Positions 8,203-16,490 of a stretch of DNA of 64,000 nucleotides are shown here, in pieces; position 1 is the first letter of the stretch, and the number at the start of each line of letters is the position of its first letter. The stretch is from the NCBI GenBank assembly GCA_016795035.1, contig JAEUIT010000040.1, positions 1 through 64,000 on the forward strand, in the 5' to 3' direction. Both the position numbers and the translations under genes were made by a program. The notes beneath the pieces are model-generated. The model was not told where the DNA came from, did no database searches, and saw only the letters and a program-made list of their open reading frames with translations. Origin of the DNA: Phycisphaerae bacterium (GTDB lineage Bacteria; Planctomycetota; Phycisphaerae; Phycisphaerales; SM1A02).

Positions 8203-10026
8203 ATGACGCTCTCGGCAATGCTCCTCTGGATGCTCCTCGCGCCGCTCGTCGGCGCGGTCGCCATCGCGGTGAGCCCGCGGCACCTCGCGAAGCACATCGG
8301 CCTCGCGTCGTCGCTCGTCGTCCTCTTCCTCTCGATCGTCTTCGCGGTGCAATTCCCCGCGTGGACGACCGGCGCGTTCGTGCCCGACACGAACGTCTTC
8401 CCGGACGGCGTCGTCTCGCTCACCGGCGTGACCTTCACGCTCGGCGTCGACAGCGTCTCGCTCCTCCTCATTCTCCTGACGACCTTCCTCACGCCGCTGG
8501 CGCTCTGGGGCTCGTATACGGCGATCGAAGGGCGCGAGCGCGAGTTCTACGGCTGGTTCCTCACGCTCCTGAGCGCGATGCTCCTCGCGTTCATGGCCCG
8601 CGACGTCATCGCGTTCTACGTCGGCTACGAGTTCACCATCGTGCCGATGCTCTTCCTGATCGCGATCTTCGGCGGCGACGACCGGAAGTACGCGTCGCTC
8701 AAGTTCTTCGTCTTCACCTTCGTCGGCAGCGTGATCACGCTCGCCGCGCTCGTCTACGTCGCCAGCAAGTCCGCCGAAGCCACGAAGGTCTGGGACTTCT
8801 CCCTCTCCGCGTTGCAGGCGCACGCCAAGACGCTGAGCCCGAAGGAACAGTTCTGGGTCTTCGTCGCCCTGATGGTCGGATTTTGCGTGAAGGTGCCCTT
8901 CTTCCCGGTGCACACGTGGTTGCCGCTCGCCCACACGCAAGCGCCGACCGCGGGCTCGGTCATCCTGGCCGGCACGCTCCTCAAGCTCGGCACCTACGGC
9001 GTCTATCGCATCGCGCTGCCGATGGCACCGAACGCGGCCGTCGAGACGGTCGGCTTCCTCGCCATCCTCTGCGTCATCGCGGTCGTCGCCATCTCGCTCG
9101 TCTGCTGCGCGCAGACGGACATGAAGAAGCTCGTCGCGTACTCGTCGGTCGCGCACATGGGCGTCTGCATGCTCGGCATGCTCTCGCTCAATCCGCTCGG
9201 CATGAACGGGTCGATCCTCTACATGATCAACCACGGTCTCTCGACCGGCGCACTCTTCTTGTGCATCGGGTTCATGTACGAGCGCTACCACACGAAGGAC
9301 ATGGACCAGCTGAGTGGCCTCGCGAAGGTGATGCCGATCTGGGCGTTCTTCGTGGTCTTCTTCACGATGACCTCGGTCGGTCTTCCCGGCCTCAACGGCT
9401 TCGTGAGCGAGTTCCTCTGCCTGATGGGCGCGTTCGCGGCGACGACGCACACCGACTCCGGCTTCCCCGGGCTCCTCGGTCCGAAGTGGATGATCGTCGC
9501 GGGCGTCGGCAGCCTGATCTTCGGCGCCGTCTACATGCTCTACATGGTCGGTCGCGTCGTCTGGGGCCCGCTCAAGGCGCCCGGCCATGGCGATGACCAT
9601 GGACACGGCGCGGTCGCGGCCGTCGGCCATGCCGGCGGTCACGGCGCAGGCCAAGGCGCGGCCTCGGGCGCCGGCTCGTCGAGCACTACCGCCGCAGGCC
9701 CGAAGCACGACGACAGCGCCGCCGGCGGCCATGGCCACCGGTTGCCGACCGATCTCAGCGCCCGCGAGATCGCGATCCTCGCGCCGCTTGCCGTGATCTG
9801 CCTCGTCATCGGCATCCATCCGTATCCGCTGCTCGACGTCATCACGCCGAGCACCAAGGCGACGCTCGCGGGCTATCCCGAAGCGGTGCGCGACTTCGAC
9901 GCCACGCGCGAGTCGCGCGGCGAACTCGCGACGGCGCCGGCGTTGCCCGCCGACGCGCCGACGACCCCTGCCGCCACCGACGCGTCCACCGCGCTCGGCT
10001 CGAATCTCGGTGTGATCGCTCGCTGA
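8203..10026 (+). CDS. nuoM: NADH-quinone oxidoreductase subunit M
   Basis: Second antiporter-like proton channel of complex I. E143 in YVGYEFTIVPMLFLI and K230 in GFCVKVPFFPVHTWLP match the essential TM5 glutamate and TM7 lysine of E. coli NuoM (E144 and K234). The [15 protein letters not shown] motif follows. The 607 residues exceed the usual 500 because of a histidine/glycine-rich insertion near residues 462-510, similar in character to the one in NuoL, and an Ala/Thr-rich tail. It starts one base after the nuoL stop, so co-translation is likely. Confidence 0.95.
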   Translation: MTLSAMLLWMLLAPLVGAVAIAVSPRHLAKHIGLASSLVVLFLSIVFAVQFPAWTTGAFVPDTNVFPDGVVSLTGVTFTLGVDSVSLLLILLTTFLTPLALWGSYTAIEGREREFYGWFLTLLSAMLLAFMARDVIAFYVGYEFTIVPMLFLIAIFGGDDRKYASLKFFVFTFVGSVITLAALVYVASKSAEATKVWDFSLSALQAHAKTLSPKEQFWVFVALMVGFCVKVPFFPVHTWLPLAHTQAPTAGSVILAGTLLKLGTYGVYRIALPMAPNAAVETVGFLAILCVIAVVAISLVCCAQTDMKKLVAYSSVAHMGVCMLGMLSLNPLGMNGSILYMINHGLSTGALFLCIGFMYERYHTKDMDQLSGLAKVMPIWAFFVVFFTMTSVGLPGLNGFVSEFLCLMGAFAATTHTDSGFPGLLGPKWMIVAGVGSLIFGAVYMLYMVGRVVWGPLKAPGHGDDHGHGAVAAVGHAGGHGAGQGAASGAGSSSTTAAGPKHDDSAAGGHGHRLPTDLSAREIAILAPLAVICLVIGIHPYPLLDVITPSTKATLAGYPEAVRDFDATRESRGELATAPALPADAPTTPAATDASTALGSNLGVIAR

Positions 10027-10072
10027 GCCTAGCGCATCGCGCTCGGTCGACCTCCCCCTCTCCCCCCTCGAC

Positions 10073-11683
10073 ATGTCCGCCAAGCTCTACCTCATCATTC
10101 CCGAGATCATCCTCGTCGTCGGCGCGGTGCTGGTGACGGTGCTTGGCCTGTCGCGCGCGAAGGCGCTCCGCGACGCGGTTCCCGGCGCGACGGTCGGACT
10201 GATCATCCTCGCCTTCCTCAGCGTCTTCGCGGTCACGACCGACGAGCGGCTCGCGGCCGCCGGGCTTCTCATGCCCGGGCTCGTCGTCTACGGCAAGTCG
10301 CTGATCCTCCTCGTGAGCGCGTCGCTCGTCCTCCTCGGCGTCGGCTTGGTCGATCGCCGCCTCGAGCGCGCCATCGGCTCGGGCCAAGTCGCGTTCGATC
10401 CGATCCGCGTGCAACGCGGAGAGCACCACGCGTTCCTCCTCCTCTCGATCGCCGGCGCGTGCCTCCTCTGCAACGCCCCCGACTTCATCTGGGCGTTCCT
10501 CGCGGTCGAACTCGTCTCGCTCCCGACCTACATCGTCGTGGCGTCGAGCAAGAGCTCGCGCAAGGCGCAAGAGGCCGCGGTCAAGTACTTCTTCCTCGGC
10601 GCCCTCAGCTCGGCGGTCCTCCTCTACGGCATCGCGCTTCTCTACGGCGCGACCGGCACGGTCGAACTCGAACCGATGCGCCAAGCGCTCGCCGCGCAGG
10701 CCGCGTCGGGCGGCATCTCGACGCTTGCGATCGTCGGCGGCGTCCTCGCGATCTTGGGCCTCTGCTACAAGATCAGCGCGGTGCCCATGCACTTCTACGC
10801 GCCGGACGTCTACGAAGGCGCCGCGACGCCGGTGACCGCGTTCCTCGCGTTCATCCCGAAGGCTGCGGGCTTCCTCGCCCTCATCCTCGTCCTCGACGTC
10901 TTCGGCTGGTCGGGCCATTCGTTCACCCGCGGCGACGACCTCTACATCATCGAGCGCGGCCTCCCGCAGCCGATCACCGCGCTTCTCTGGATGATCGCCG
11001 TCCTCACGATGACGCTCGGCAACATCGGGGCGCTCCTCCAGAAGAACGTGAAGCGCATGCTCGCCTACTCGTCGGTGGCCCACTCGGGCTACATGATGAT
11101 CGGCCTGATCGCGGGCCCCGCCGGCATCGACGGCGTGAGCGGCATCAATGCGACGCTCTTCTACCTCCTCTCCTACGCGATCATGAACGTCGCGACGTTC
11201 GGCCCGCTCGCGAGCCTCGAACGCAACGGCGAGGAGATCGAGACCTTCGACGACATCGCGGGCCTCCGCCAGCGGCATCCGTGGATGGCGGCCTCGCTTG
11301 CGATCGGCGCGGGCTCCCTCATCGGACTTCCGCCGCTCCTCGGCTTCTGGGCGAAGCTCTACATCTTCATGGCCGGCCTCGAGGCGGGCCAATGGCACCT
11401 CGTCCTCGTTGCAGCCATCAATAGCGGCATCAGCGTCTGGTACTACCTGCGGCTCATCAACGATCCGCTCGTGGCGCAGCCGACGGCGCGGAGCGAAACG
11501 GTCACGAACGGCCCGTCGATCTGGCCGCGCGCGGCCGCGATCGTCACGGCGGGGCTCCTCATCGTCGCGCCACTCATGCTCGGCCGGCTCGTGAGCGCCG
11601 CGAACGGCGTGACGCGCGGCGAAGCCACGACGGCTGTGGCGGCGCCGCCCACGGAGACCGTCGTCTCGGACGCCTCGCGCTGA
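10073..11683 (+). CDS. nuoN: NADH-quinone oxidoreductase subunit N
   Basis: Third antiporter-like subunit of complex I. E146 in FLAVELVSLPTYIVVA and K233 in CYKISAVPMHFYAPDVYEG occupy the positions of the TM5 glutamate and TM7 lysine; AYSSVAHSGYMMIGL is also typical. The 536 residues are slightly longer than average because of a charged loop (DRRLERAIGSGQVAFDPIR) near 85-105. The ATG follows a 46-base gap after nuoM. It closes the nuoJKLMN operon. Confidence 0.95.
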   Translation: MSAKLYLIIPEIILVVGAVLVTVLGLSRAKALRDAVPGATVGLIILAFLSVFAVTTDERLAAAGLLMPGLVVYGKSLILLVSASLVLLGVGLVDRRLERAIGSGQVAFDPIRVQRGEHHAFLLLSIAGACLLCNAPDFIWAFLAVELVSLPTYIVVASSKSSRKAQEAAVKYFFLGALSSAVLLYGIALLYGATGTVELEPMRQALAAQAASGGISTLAIVGGVLAILGLCYKISAVPMHFYAPDVYEGAATPVTAFLAFIPKAAGFLALILVLDVFGWSGHSFTRGDDLYIIERGLPQPITALLWMIAVLTMTLGNIGALLQKNVKRMLAYSSVAHSGYMMIGLIAGPAGIDGVSGINATLFYLLSYAIMNVATFGPLASLERNGEEIETFDDIAGLRQRHPWMAASLAIGAGSLIGLPPLLGFWAKLYIFMAGLEAGQWHLVLVAAINSGISVWYYLRLINDPLVAQPTARSETVTNGPSIWPRAAAIVTAGLLIVAPLMLGRLVSAANGVTRGEATTAVAAPPTETVVSDASR

Positions 11684-11713
11684 CGGCGGCGCACGAGTCA
11701 CGGATTCGGCCGC

Positions 11714-12721
11714 GTGCACATCGACGTCCTCGATCTCGGCTACCTCGACGCTCCCGGCGCGGCGAGCGCGTTCCTCGTCGCAAGCGAGCGTGATCCCTCC
11801 GTCGTGGCGCTCGTCGAGACGGGGCCCGCCGCGTGCATCGGCACCCTCAACACGGGCCTCGAGCGAACGCTGAAGGGTCGCACGGTCGCCGCGATCCTTC
11901 TCACGCACGTCCACCTCGACCATGCCGGCGCGACGGGCCACGTCCTCTCTGGCCCCCACGTCGCGCCCCGCACGAACGCGTGGATCCATCCGCTCGGCGC
12001 GCCGCATGTCGTGGACCCGGCGAAACTCATCGCAAGCTCGCGGCGCGTGCATGGCGCGACGTTCGACCGCCACTACGGCGAGCCGCTGCCGGCGGACGCG
12101 TCGCGCGTCCACGCCGCCGACGACGGCGCGGTGTTGCAGCTCGGCCCGCTGACGGTCACCGCCTGCGCCACGCCCGGCCACGCGGCCCACCACCACGCGT
12201 GGATCTTTGACGACGGCGCCGAGACGGTCGCCTTCACCGGCGACGTGGCGGGGATGGTGCTGCCGGGTATGGGGCAAAGCGGTGCGGATCTGAGTCACGC
12301 GGCGCGCTTCATCTCGATCCCGATGCCGCCGAACCAGTTCGACGCCGCGGCTTGGCGTGCGTCGCTCGAGCGCCTCCTTCGGCTCCGACCGACGCGCGTC
12401 GCCATCACGCACGGCGGACTCGTGAGCGCGAACGCCGCCGAGTCGGAGGCGTACCTCGCCGAGGCGACCGCCCGATTCGAGGAGGAGTCGGCGTATTCGA
12501 CCGCGCTCGTCCACGACCTGCGGGACGGCCGCGTCGACGAGGCTGAGGCAATCCGCCGATACGGCGAATGGTTGGCTCGACGAGCGGGCGCGGCGGGCGT
12601 CTCCGTGCCTACCGTGGCGGCGTATCTCGGACCGCGCTTCTGCCGCATGAATGTCGACGGCGTCCGCCGCTCGATCGACACGGCCGGAGGCGGCCCGGCA
12701 CGAGGTTCGGGCCCGCGTTAG
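11714..12721 (+). CDS. MBL-fold metallo-hydrolase
   Basis: Metallo-beta-lactamase fold hydrolase of 335 residues. The metal-binding signature THVHLDHAG is at about residues 66-74; ATPGHAAHH (about 159-167) supplies the next histidine and FTGDVAG (about 181-187) the bridging aspartate. The C-terminal third (ARFEEESAYSTALVHDLRDG) is helical and is not part of the catalytic core. The substrate cannot be read from the sequence; relatives act as thioesterases, lactonases or glyoxalase-like enzymes. Translation is from a GTG 30 bases after nuoN, so it may be read from the nuo transcript without being part of complex I. Confidence 0.85.
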   Translation: MHIDVLDLGYLDAPGAASAFLVASERDPSVVALVETGPAACIGTLNTGLERTLKGRTVAAILLTHVHLDHAGATGHVLSGPHVAPRTNAWIHPLGAPHVVDPAKLIASSRRVHGATFDRHYGEPLPADASRVHAADDGAVLQLGPLTVTACATPGHAAHHHAWIFDDGAETVAFTGDVAGMVLPGMGQSGADLSHAARFISIPMPPNQFDAAAWRASLERLLRLRPTRVAITHGGLVSANAAESEAYLAEATARFEEESAYSTALVHDLRDGRVDEAEAIRRYGEWLARRAGAAGVSVPTVAAYLGPRFCRMNVDGVRRSIDTAGGGPARGSGPR

Positions 12722-12808
12722 AGGGCTCCACCCTTCCGTCTTCACCTCGGTCGCGCAACCCCTCGCAGAGTTGCTCGGAGGTTGGTACTATCTCCGCCTC
12801 TTCAAGCC

Positions 12809-12882
12809 GCGACTGTAGCTCAATTGGATAGAGCATCGGTCTACGAAACCGAAGGTTGATGGTTCGAGCCCATCCAGTCGCG
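12809..12882 (+). tRNA. tRNA-Arg (anticodon ACG)
   Basis: Complete cloverleaf of 74 bases: acceptor GCGACTG/CAGTCGC, D stem GCTC/GAGC, anticodon stem TCGGT/ACCGA with loop CTACGAA (ACG at 34-36), T stem GATGG/CCATC with loop TTCGAGC, and discriminator G. CCA is not encoded. ACG is normally edited to ICG and reads CGU/CGC/CGA. A possible -10 box TACTAT lies at 12786-12791, but no good -35 is seen at the right distance. Confidence 0.97.
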
Positions 12883-12916
12883 TTTGCCTTGGCGGATGCC
12901 CCACGCATCCAATTCG

Positions 12917-12968
12917 CGAAACCAGTTCGCGATGCCAGATCCCGAAACCAAATCCCGAAACCAATTCG
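12917..12968 (+). repeat. Four tandem copies of a 13-bp unit after tRNA-Arg
   Basis: Four head-to-tail units: CGAAACCAGTTCG, CGATGCCAGATCC, CGAAACCAAATCC and CGAAACCAATTCG. They share CGANNCCANNTC and begin 34 bases after the tRNA end. The unit does not form a long hairpin, unlike the other repeat elements in the window. No role can be read from it. Confidence 0.8.
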
Positions 12969-13064
12969 CGTTGGGTCCGAAGCACGTGCGTCGCGCATGA
13001 CTAGCCCCCCGCGCCTTCCCCGCGATGGCGCGAGGTTTCCCTGAGGTTCGAGCAGGAACGCCAC

Positions 13065-13871
13065 GTGGACCCCCGACGACCCGCGAGCTCCGGACGATCG
13101 AAACCCGCGACCTGGACGCCGTCATGGTCGCCCCGGTCCAATGCCGGTGCCGACGCGTCGCCGGCCCCCGCCGACCTCACCACGGTCGACGAGCAGGACC
13201 GTCTGCTCCTCGACCGCTATCGCTCGCTCGCGCCGAGCTACGACCAGTCGTACGGCGCCTACTCCGAAGCCACGCTCGGCCGCGCGATGCACTTCCTCGG
13301 CGCGCCGCCCCCGCAGCGCATCCTCGACCTCGCATGCGGAACCGGTCTCTTGGGCGCGCGGATTCTCGCCGCCGCCCCGCAGACGATCCTCACCGGCGTC
13401 GACGTGAGCGAAGACATGCTCGCCCGCGCGCGAGCCCGTCTCGTCGGCGCGCTCCGACCGGAGCTCGCGGGGCACGTGCGCCTTCTCGCCGGCCGCGCTG
13501 AGCGCCTTCCGCTCGCCGATCGGAGCGTCGATGCCGTCGTCATCGCGAACGCCTTTCATCTCGTGGCCGATCCCGTCGCGGCGCTCGGCGAGTGCCGCCG
13601 CGTCCTCGTGCCGCACGGCCGCCTCGTCATCGTCGACTGGTGCCGCGACTACCTCGCGATGCGCCTGCTCGCCTGGGGCATGGCGCTCACGCAGCGCCTC
13701 GCCCGGCGCATTCGCGGCCTCGAGTCGCTGACCTCGATGGTCGACAAGGCCGGGTTCCGCATCGATCGTGCCGAGCGCTTCCGCGCCCGGCCGGCGTGGG
13801 GACTCATGGCCCTCGCCGCCACGCGACTCGAGAGCGGCGAGCGTGACGCGAGCGAGGCCCCTCGCCCGTGA
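13065..13871 (+). CDS. Class I SAM-dependent methyltransferase
   Basis: A 268-residue methyltransferase of the UbiE/COQ5-like type. Motif I is ILDLACGTGLLG (about residues 86-97), followed by the acidic strand end GVDVSEDML (about 109-117), a motif IV region DAVVIANAFHLVADP and post-motif VLVPHGRLVIVDW. The C-terminal helices (MALTQRLARRIRG) may touch a lipid or quinone substrate, but this is inference. The only plausible in-frame start is the GTG at 13065, which gives about 40 unstructured residues before the fold; a shorter true protein is possible. It overlaps the next gene by four bases. Confidence 0.8.
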   Translation: MDPRRPASSGRSKPATWTPSWSPRSNAGADASPAPADLTTVDEQDRLLLDRYRSLAPSYDQSYGAYSEATLGRAMHFLGAPPPQRILDLACGTGLLGARILAAAPQTILTGVDVSEDMLARARARLVGALRPELAGHVRLLAGRAERLPLADRSVDAVVIANAFHLVADPVAALGECRRVLVPHGRLVIVDWCRDYLAMRLLAWGMALTQRLARRIRGLESLTSMVDKAGFRIDRAERFRARPAWGLMALAATRLESGERDASEAPRP

Positions 13872-14341
13872 ACGACGCTCCGACGGACACGCCGCCAGGG
13901 CCGCTTGAGACTGCGGAGATCGTCGACGACCTTCTTCCGCCCCAGGCGCACAGCCTGAGCCTCTTCAAGCGCGTGCTCTACCTCGTCATCGCCACGGTCC
14001 TGATCCTCGTCGGGATCGTCCTCTGGCTGATGCCGGTCCTGACCGGCGTGCCCTTCTGGATGGCCGGCCTCGTCTTCCTCGCCCGCACGAGCGAGCGCTG
14101 CCGCAACGCGGTGAACTGGGTCGACCGGAAGATGCCGACGCGCGTGCGCCGCGCGCTCCGCTGGGCCCGGGCGAAATTCGGCGTCGCCCAAGTGCCGCTC
14201 GAGGGGCCGCCCCTCATTCCGCCGGTCCGAACGGACGGCGAGGAGTGCGAAGCCGCTGCACGGACGACCGATGTCGGCGACACTCTGCCGCCGACTCCTT
14301 CGGCCGACACGACCGCTCCGACGACTCCGAAGACCTCATGA
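13868..14341 (+). CDS. PGPGW-type two-helix membrane protein
   Basis: A 157-residue protein with two adjacent hydrophobic helices (about residues 38-55 and 58-75) around WLMPVLTGVPFWMAGLVFLA, the layout of the putative transmembrane PGPGW family, followed by a basic segment with several arginines and a disordered Thr/Pro-rich tail. The function of the family is unknown. It begins at a GTG inside the methyltransferase stop (GTGA) and ends inside the ATG of the LOG gene (ATGA), so it is coupled on both sides. Confidence 0.7.
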   Translation: MNDAPTDTPPGPLETAEIVDDLLPPQAHSLSLFKRVLYLVIATVLILVGIVLWLMPVLTGVPFWMAGLVFLARTSERCRNAVNWVDRKMPTRVRRALRWARAKFGVAQVPLEGPPLIPPVRTDGEECEAAARTTDVGDTLPPTPSADTTAPTTPKTS

Positions 14342-15117
14342 CGAACGCCGCACCGCCGGACCACGAGCATCGCGAGGCTCCCGCCGCCGCGCGCACCTCG
14401 AAGGTGCCGGAACTCAAGTTCCTCGAAGGCCCGCAGTCGCGCTGGTTCGAGCTGATGCGGGCGATCCGCATCTTCTTCGAGCTCATTCGCGGCTTCCGCC
14501 ACCTGCACTTCGTCGGTCCGTGCGTGACCGTCTTCGGCTCCGCCCGCTTCAAGGAAGACCATCCGTGGTACGCGCTCGCGCGCACCGTCGGCTCGCAGCT
14601 GGCGTCGCACGGCTTCACGGTGATGACGGGCGGTGGCCCGGGCATCATGGAAGCCGCGAACCGCGGCGCGAAGGATGTCGGCGGGCGCTCGATCGGCTGC
14701 AACATCAAGTTGCCCATGGAGCAGCGGCCGAATCCGTATCTCGACGTCAGCCTCGACTTCCGCTACTTCTTCGTGCGGAAGGTGATGCTCGTGAAGTACT
14801 CGTACGGGTTCATCGTGATGCCGGGCGGCTTCGGCACCATGGATGAGCTCTTCGAGATGCTCACGCTCATCCAGACCGACAAGATCTTCGACTTTCCCGT
14901 CGTCCTGATGGGCCGCGACTACTGGGCGCCGATGCTCTCCTTCCTGCGCGAGCGCATGGTGACGGAGCGCACGATCGATGCGTCCGACCTCGACCGATTC
15001 ATCGTCACCGACGATCCCGCCGAGGCCGTCGAGCACGTGAAGGTGATCGCGTTGAAGCACTTCCGCTTCGGCTACACCGCGCCGGCCAAGAAACGCTGGT
15101 ACCTCTTCGAGCGATGA
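14338..15117 (+). CDS. LOG family protein (TIGR00730-type nucleotide phosphoribohydrolase)
   Basis: Rossmann-like protein of 259 residues of the Lonely Guy family, which cleaves nucleoside 5'-monophosphates to base and ribose 5-phosphate. The two diagnostic motifs are present: GGGPGIMEAANRGA (about residue 100) and PGGFGTMDELFE (about residue 160). An N-terminal helix (RWFELMRAIRIFFELIRGF) precedes the core, as in the longer bacterial members. The start overlaps the previous stop (ATGA), and the next gene starts in its own stop, giving a four-gene overlapping run from 13065 to 15887. Whether it makes free cytokinin-like bases or salvages purines cannot be decided here. Confidence 0.88.
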   Translation: MTNAAPPDHEHREAPAAARTSKVPELKFLEGPQSRWFELMRAIRIFFELIRGFRHLHFVGPCVTVFGSARFKEDHPWYALARTVGSQLASHGFTVMTGGGPGIMEAANRGAKDVGGRSIGCNIKLPMEQRPNPYLDVSLDFRYFFVRKVMLVKYSYGFIVMPGGFGTMDELFEMLTLIQTDKIFDFPVVLMGRDYWAPMLSFLRERMVTERTIDASDLDRFIVTDDPAEAVEHVKVIALKHFRFGYTAPAKKRWYLFER

Positions 15118-15887
15118 GCGGCGAGCCCATGCCCGAAGCCGAGGTCGCGCCCGAGTGGGCGCTCGACGACGAGCGCCGCCTGCGCGATCCGCGCATGGCG
15201 AAGACCGCGCTCATCGCGGGCATCGCGTCGGTGGTGCTCGCGCCGGTGGTCGTCGGCGCGCTGCCCGGCGCGATCGGCTTGCACAGCGGCCGCACGCATC
15301 TCCGCACACGGCTCGGCTCACGCGGTCTCGCGTGGACGGGCATCGTCCTCTCGGCGCTCGGCACCCTGCTCGCGGCCGCGAGCGCCGTGACGTTCGGCAT
15401 GATCCTGATGCTCGTCCTCCTCCAGCGCAGCGCGATCGAACAGGCGCGCGGCTGGGTCGGCACGCATCCCGAGCCGTGGTCGATCGTCGCGACCGACGGC
15501 ACCACGTTCTCGCCCGAGACGACGCGCGGGTCGATCGTCCTGATCGACATCTTCGCGCCGCAGGCGCCGGTCTGCCGCGAGACGTCGACGTTCTTCGCCG
15601 CGTTCGCCGCCGCGCATCCCGAACTGAAGACGTTGAGTTGGGCGCCCGAAGGCGGCGCCGAGTCGGAAGCGTTCGCTCGCGACCACGGCGCGGCGCACCC
15701 AGTCGCGATCGGCCCGCACCCCGTGGGCGACCCCTTCATCCACGTTGCAGCCAAGCCGACGCTTCTCGTGATCGACGCCGAGGGCGTGGTCCGGGCCGCG
15801 GTGCTCGGCCGCTACGACGCGGAAGGCTTGCGGAAGCTGGTGGAGGAAGCGGGGAAGGAGAGACAAGAAAATGGAAAGAGAAAATAG
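15114..15887 (+). CDS. Membrane-anchored thioredoxin-fold protein without a CxxC pair
   Basis: 257 residues. The N-terminal part has two helices (about residues 31-52 and 72-102) resembling DUF4190-type membrane segments; the rest is a TlpA/AhpC-like thioredoxin fold: VATDGTTFSPETTRGSIVLIDIFAPQAPVCRET, then a cis-proline-like AAKPTLLVIDAEG. The usual WCxxC is replaced by APQAPVC, leaving one cysteine, so dithiol oxidoreductase activity is unlikely; a binding or peroxidatic role is possible. The ATG overlaps the LOG stop. Its last residues (ERQENGKRK) are encoded by the arm of a repeat hairpin. Confidence 0.75.
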   Translation: MSGEPMPEAEVAPEWALDDERRLRDPRMAKTALIAGIASVVLAPVVVGALPGAIGLHSGRTHLRTRLGSRGLAWTGIVLSALGTLLAAASAVTFGMILMLVLLQRSAIEQARGWVGTHPEPWSIVATDGTTFSPETTRGSIVLIDIFAPQAPVCRETSTFFAAFAAAHPELKTLSWAPEGGAESEAFARDHGAAHPVAIGPHPVGDPFIHVAAKPTLLVIDAEGVVRAAVLGRYDAEGLRKLVEEAGKERQENGKRK

Positions 15888-15940
15888 AGAGGCCGCATGC
15901 TTATGCCCCTCTCCATTCTCCCTTCTCCACTTTCTTCTTC
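15851..15940. repeat. GAATGGAGA-type hairpin spanning two convergent gene ends
   Basis: Left arm 15851-15894 (GGAGAGACAAGAAAATGG and onward) and right arm 15904-15940 (CCTCTCCATTCTCCC and onward) are imperfect reverse complements with a loop of about ten bases containing GCATGC. Only 13 bases separate the stop codons of the two convergent genes, so both arms lie inside coding sequence. Read on the minus strand, the loop and right arm (GCGGCCTCTCTATTTTC) match the copy near 56474, so these are related copies. It probably acts as a two-way terminator. Confidence 0.75.
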
Positions 15941-16473
15941 AGCTCCGCCACCATCACCAGGCCGTCGCCTGCAACGTGGAGTTTCTCGCCGGTGGCGATC
16001 GCCGACATGCCCTGCGCGAGCGACCGTCCGTTCACCGTGGCGGCGCCGCGCACGACGTGCACGACGCTGACGTCGGCGGCCCCTTCGAACGTGCACGCGC
16101 CTCGATAGAGGACTAACCCGCCCTGCCACGCGTCGCGCCGCCACATGAGGTTCGCGTCGCGGCACGGTCCCCCGAGGAGGACGCCGCTCGTCTCCGCGTT
16201 GCCGCTGAAGGCGCACGCGCGGCCTTCGTGCGGGACGTCGTGCGGCACACCGTCGACGACGAGGCGCATGCCGTCGCCCTCGAGGCACGCGATCTCGCGA
16301 TCACAGCCGTCAAAGATGGAAAACGGTCCGCTCTCCGGCACGTCGGCGATCGAGACGCGCCACGTCCATGGCTGTCCAGCGCGCGCGTCGCTCGCAAGTT
16401 CGAGCGTCGATCCGCGGCCATTCTTCCACGGCATCCGGGTGGCGGCGTTGGGCGGAAGGAGCGTGAGCGGCAT
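15901..16473 (-). CDS. HutD-family cupin-like protein
   Basis: 190 residues. The N-terminus MPLTLLPPNAATRMPWKNGRGSTLELA is the HutD signature, including the MPWKNG box, followed by WRVSIADVPESGPFSIFDGCDRE and a second cupin-like half. HutD proteins are linked to histidine use in some bacteria, but no hut genes are present here, so the role is open. The C-terminal residues (KKKVEKGEWRGA) are encoded by a repeat arm. It is convergent with the thioredoxin-fold gene and lies downstream of the DUF418 gene on the same strand, separated from it by another hairpin. Confidence 0.8.
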   Translation of the reverse strand: MPLTLLPPNAATRMPWKNGRGSTLELASDARAGQPWTWRVSIADVPESGPFSIFDGCDREIACLEGDGMRLVVDGVPHDVPHEGRACAFSGNAETSGVLLGGPCRDANLMWRRDAWQGGLVLYRGACTFEGAADVSVVHVVRGAATVNGRSLAQGMSAIATGEKLHVAGDGLVMVAELKKKVEKGEWRGA

Positions 16474-16490
16474 AGGAAGAAGGGTGAGCG

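Noticed and set aside
5949-8492. An 847-codon open frame on the minus strand across nuoL
   Set aside because: Its translation is arginine/aspartate/glutamate-rich without any motif, and it is a mirror of the GC-rich nuoL frame. The + strand protein has all conserved residues.
9842-12745. A 967-codon minus-strand open frame across nuoN and the MBL gene
   Set aside because: Same reason: no motif, extreme composition, and it opposes two clear genes.
15114-15887. A classical TlpA/ResA disulfide reductase
   Set aside because: The CxxC pair is missing; one cysteine remains.
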